Shown here: one piece after another, positions 4,975 to 7,592 of the stretch
Position numbering within the stretch: position 1 is the first letter of the stretch
Layout of the letters: each line of letters begins with the position of its first letter
Origin: Lachnospiraceae bacterium UBA7093
GTDB taxonomy: Bacteria > Bacillota > Clostridia > Lachnospirales > Lachnospiraceae
Assembly (NCBI GenBank): GCA_002492465.1
Contig: DKYT01000002.1
Span: 31,158 to 38,749, forward strand
DNA length: 7,592 nt
Direction: 5' to 3'
Notes under the pieces: model-generated
Told to the model about the DNA's origin: nothing
What the model saw: the letters and a program-made list of their open reading frames with translations, nothing else
Database searches by the model: none
Program-made: the position numbers and the translations under genes

Positions 4975-6954
4975 GTGAAAACAAAGAGAGAATCAGGTAT
5001 ACAGGGAAAATTAAATCAGGATACAGAGCGGATCGTGGGAACCTTTATCAGCAATGCAAGAGGCTTTGGCTTTGTAGAGGTGGAAGGCTGGGAGCAGGAT
5101 CTTTTTATCCCGGAGAGCGAGGTCAACGGCGCTTTTCACAGGGATAAGGTCCAGGTGGAACTTTTGCGGGAGCAACGGGGCAAACGCCAGGAAGCGAAAG
5201 TCGTGGCGGTTTTGTCCCATGAGATTACGAAGGTGGTGGGAACCTTTGACAAGACCGGAAAATTTGGTTTTGTGATTCCCGACAATGAAAAGTTCTCCTC
5301 CGATATTTTTGTGCCCATAGAACGCTCAAAGGGAGCCGTTACCGGGCATAAGGTAGTGGCGGAGCTTACCAGCTATGGAGATGACAGGCACAAGCCCGAG
5401 GGAAAGATCATTGAGATCCTGGGGCATGTAAATGATCCCGGCGTGGACATCCTTTCTATCGTAAAGGGCTTTGACCTTCCTCTGGAATTTCCGGAAAGGG
5501 TGCTGAATCAGGCGAGCCGGGCGGCAAAGGATGTGAGCGATCAGGACAGGGAGGGGCGTAAGGATCTGCGTACCCTCACCATGGTGACCATCGACGGGGA
5601 GGATGCAAAGGATCTGGATGATGCAGTTAGCCTTTCCAAGGAGGGAGATCGATATTATTTAGGCGTTCATATTGCAGATGTGACCAATTATGTGCAGGAA
5701 AATTCCGCGTTGGACTGGGAGGCGTTAAAGCGGGGCACCAGCGTTTACCTGGTGGATCGGGTGATTCCCATGCTGCCCCATGCTCTTTCCAATGGGATAT
5801 GTTCTCTCAATATGGGGGAAGATCGGCTTGCCTTAAGCTGTCTTATGACCTTAAATGAAAAGGGAGAGATGATCAATTACGAGATTGCAGAAACCGTTAT
5901 CTGTGTGAACCAGAGAATGTCCTACACGGATGTGAATAAAATTCTGGAAGGGGAACAGGACGCCAGAGAAAGGTTTGAACCCCTGGTTCCCATGTTTTTA
6001 CTGATGAAGGAGCTTGCCGATATTGTAAGGGAGAAAAGAAAAAAGCGGGGTTCCATTGACTTTGATTTTCCGGAAAGCAAAATTCTGCTGGATCAAAGAG
6101 GCGTGCCTGTTTCTATTAAGCCTTATGAGCGGAATGCCGCCACAAAAATCATAGAGGACTTTATGCTCCTTGCCAATGAGACGGTGGCGCAGCATTTTTA
6201 TTGGATGGAGATTCCCTTTGTATACAGAACCCATGATACCCCTGATCCCGAGAAGATTTTAAAACTTGGAACCCTGATTAACAATTTCGGATACCATATT
6301 AAGGTGAAAAGCGGGGACAATGAAATACATCCCAAGGAGATTCAAAAGCTCCTTGGAAAGATTGAAGGCACCGAAGAGGAGGCATTGATCAGCAGACTGA
6401 CCCTTCGAAGCATGAAGCGCGCCCAGTATACCATGGACTGTACCGGGCATTTTGGGCTTGCCTGTCAGTTTTACTGTCATTTTACATCGCCTATCAGAAG
6501 ATATCCGGATCTTCAGATTCATAGAATTATAAAGGAACAGCTGCGGGGAAGAATGACGGAGAACCGGATAGAGCATTACCGGGGAATTCTGCCGGAGGTA
6601 GCAAAGCATGCCTCTGAAACAGAGCGCAGGGCGGACGAAGCGGAGCGGGAAACGGAGAAGCTGAAAAAGGTACAGTATATGGAGCAAAGGATAGGAGAAA
6701 TTTATGAGGGTGTGATCTCGGGAATTACCTCCTGGGGAATTTATGTAGAGCTTCCCAATACGGTTGAGGGAATGATACATGTTTCCCGACTTGCAGGCGA
6801 CTATTATTATTACAACGAAGAAACCTATGAAATGATAGGGAGGGACACAGGCAGAAGCTATAAGCTGGGGCAAAAGCTTGAGATTATGGTGGACGGTGTG
6901 GATTATTTCCAGAAGAGCATTGAATTTGTGCTTGCGTCGGAGACAGAGGATTGA
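4975..6954 (+). CDS. rnr: Ribonuclease R (RNB/RNase II superfamily 3'-5' exoribonuclease)
   Basis: Cytoplasmic processive 3'-5' exoribonuclease able to digest structured RNA; in other bacteria it acts in mRNA and rRNA decay and with SmpB-tmRNA on faulty mRNAs. The product from GTG is 659 residues. In order: a cold-shock/OB domain (about 18-66, with ARGFGFVEVEG), a second OB domain (about 86-150, GKFGFVIPDNE), the RNB catalytic domain (about 197-525) and an S1 domain (about 573-655). The active-site acids are D207, D213, D215 and D216 in TIDGEDAKDLDDAV. Other family motifs are HVNDPGVDILSI, RTHDTPD (418-424) and HFTSPIRRYPDL (502-513). The usual N-terminal helix-turn-helix region of about 60 residues is absent, and no lysine-rich tail follows S1. 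RNase II also lacks these, but the DPGVDILSI motif and the position beside smpB favour RNase R. It lies 16 nt before smpB, with which it is probably co-transcribed. Confidence 0.95.
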   Translation: MKTKRESGIQGKLNQDTERIVGTFISNARGFGFVEVEGWEQDLFIPESEVNGAFHRDKVQVELLREQRGKRQEAKVVAVLSHEITKVVGTFDKTGKFGFVIPDNEKFSSDIFVPIERSKGAVTGHKVVAELTSYGDDRHKPEGKIIEILGHVNDPGVDILSIVKGFDLPLEFPERVLNQASRAAKDVSDQDREGRKDLRTLTMVTIDGEDAKDLDDAVSLSKEGDRYYLGVHIADVTNYVQENSALDWEALKRGTSVYLVDRVIPMLPHALSNGICSLNMGEDRLALSCLMTLNEKGEMINYEIAETVICVNQRMSYTDVNKILEGEQDARERFEPLVPMFLLMKELADIVREKRKKRGSIDFDFPESKILLDQRGVPVSIKPYERNAATKIIEDFMLLANETVAQHFYWMEIPFVYRTHDTPDPEKILKLGTLINNFGYHIKVKSGDNEIHPKEIQKLLGKIEGTEEEALISRLTLRSMKRAQYTMDCTGHFGLACQFYCHFTSPIRRYPDLQIHRIIKEQLRGRMTENRIEHYRGILPEVAKHASETERRADEAERETEKLKKVQYMEQRIGEIYEGVISGITSWGIYVELPNTVEGMIHVSRLAGDYYYYNEETYEMIGRDTGRSYKLGQKLEIMVDGVDYFQKSIEFVLASETED

Positions 6955-6970
6955 AAGGAAGGGGAGCCGG

Positions 6971-7438
6971 ATGGGAAAAGAAGAAATGAAGCTGGTGGCA
7001 AACAATAAAAAAGCATACCATGACTATTTTATAGAGGAAAAATATGAGGCGGGTCTGGTGCTCCATGGAACGGAAGTGAAATCCCTGCGCATGGGAAAAT
7101 GCAGCATCAAGGAGGCGTTTATCCGGATCGAGGGGGGCGAAGTGTTTATTTACGGTATGCACATAAGTCCCTATGAAAAGGGGAATATTTTTAATAAGGA
7201 TCCTTTGAGGGTGCGGAAGCTTTTGCTTCACAAACAGCAGATTCGGAAGCTCATAGGAAACAGCGCGGAAAAAGGGTATACCATCGTTCCCTTGCAGGTC
7301 TACTTTAAGGACGGCAGAGCGAAGATTGAAATAGGGCTGGCAAAAGGTAAGAAGCTTTATGATAAGCGGCAGGATATAGCCAAAAAGGATCAGCGCAGAG
7401 AGGCGGAGAAGGAACTGAAAATGAAGCTGAGGGCATAG
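6971..7438 (+). CDS. smpB: SsrA-binding protein SmpB
   Basis: RNA-binding partner of tmRNA that delivers it to ribosomes stalled on mRNAs without a stop codon. The product is 155 residues, the normal length. Family motifs in order: NNKKAYHDYFIEE (11-23), LHGTEVKSLR (31-40), YGMHISPYEKGN (61-72), RKLLLHKQQI (82-91), PLQVYFKDGRAKIEIGLAKG (107-126) and the basic tail beginning YDKRQDIAKKD (130-140), which probes the empty mRNA channel. The ATG at 6971 follows a GGAAGGGGAG stretch (6957-6966). An in-frame ATG further upstream lies within rnr and would add residues unlike SmpB. It is 16 nt after rnr and is followed by ssrA, its functional partner. Confidence 0.97.
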   Translation: MGKEEMKLVANNKKAYHDYFIEEKYEAGLVLHGTEVKSLRMGKCSIKEAFIRIEGGEVFIYGMHISPYEKGNIFNKDPLRVRKLLLHKQQIRKLIGNSAEKGYTIVPLQVYFKDGRAKIEIGLAKGKKLYDKRQDIAKKDQRREAEKELKMKLRA

Positions 7439-7455
7439 CTGAGGGCGTTGGTTTT

Positions 7456-7478
7456 AACTGCAGCCTGATGGCAGTTTT
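7456..7478 (+). terminator. Weak hairpin after smpB
   Basis: AACTGC (7456-7461) pairs with GCAGTT (7471-7476) around a 9-nt loop and is followed by a short T run (TTTT, 7475-7478). It lies 17 nt after the smpB stop and may be a weak terminator separating the operon mRNA from the ssrA transcript. The short T run and six-pair stem keep confidence low. Confidence 0.4.
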
Positions 7479-7503
7479 CAGGTAAATTACTGCTTGTAAA
7501 ATG

Positions 7504-7532
7504 TTGCATTTTGAGCGGCATTTTATTATAAT
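7504..7532 (+). promoter_or_regulatory. ssrA: Predicted sigma-A promoter of ssrA
   Basis: -35 TTGCAT (7504-7509), a 17-bp spacer, and a perfect -10 TATAAT (7527-7532). A start near 7539-7544 fits the predicted tmRNA 5' end, perhaps with a few bases removed by RNase P. A dedicated promoter suits an abundant stable RNA. Confidence 0.78.
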
Positions 7533-7543
7533 AAAATTATCCA

Positions 7544-7592
7544 GGGATAGTAAAGGTTTCGACAGGGGTCTTGCAGCTGGAGAAGCTATCCG
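7544..7592 (+). ncRNA. ssrA: tmRNA (ssrA), 5' part only
   Basis: tmRNA acts both as tRNA and mRNA: charged with alanine and bound by SmpB, it enters stalled ribosomes and encodes a degradation tag. The visible part is the 5' acceptor strand (GGGATAG, with position 7543 or 7544 as the likely first base), then the conserved block AAAGGTTTCGACAGGGG (7552-7568), which forms the D-arm analogue in the tRNA-like end, and then the start of the P2 helix region. The window stops before the tag reading frame and the 3' half, so the tag peptide cannot be read. Its position right after smpB supports the call. Confidence 0.88.

Noticed and set aside
6259..7005. 248-codon minus-strand open frame opposite the end of rnr
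   Set aside because: Shadow of the conserved S1 and RNB coding region; no motif or start signal.

Overview
The window looks like chromosomal DNA from a Gram-positive, low-to-mid-GC Clostridia-type bacterium, most likely Lachnospiraceae. This rests on the protein sequences, the strong AGGAGG ribosome sites, the A-type promoters and the block secG-rnr-smpB-ssrA next to eno, an order widely seen in Firmicutes. No mobile element, CRISPR array, tRNA or rRNA gene was seen. No stretch over about 130 bases lacks a gene.

Layout. (1) On the minus strand, 25-1752, lies a polytopic membrane glycosyltransferase of the PMT (GT39) family with an extra extracytoplasmic domain after its first membrane helix. 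(2) A 127-base divergent intergenic region holds a good minus-strand promoter for that gene and a long imperfect inverted repeat. (3) On the plus strand follow eno (enolase) and then a secreted GH25 muramidase with about eight C-terminal wall-binding repeats. (4) A strong extended -10 promoter then starts secG, rnr (RNase R) and smpB. Two hairpins, the second terminator-like, separate secG from rnr. (5) The window ends about 49 bases into ssrA (tmRNA), which has its own promoter.

How the genes work together. SmpB and tmRNA rescue stalled ribosomes. RNase R degrades the faulty mRNA and is a known partner of that system. SecG belongs to the SecYEG export channel. Enolase is a glycolytic enzyme and is probably here by conserved linkage. 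The GH25 muramidase and the PMT-type transferase are envelope genes flanking the core block.

What stands out. The RNase R appears to lack the usual N-terminal helix-turn-helix region and starts at a GTG just after the terminator-like hairpin. The PMT gene has a symmetrical element overlapping its promoter. The transferase has an inserted sandwich-like domain. I see no wholly new multi-gene system. The regulatory elements and unusual domain layouts are the points worth a second look.
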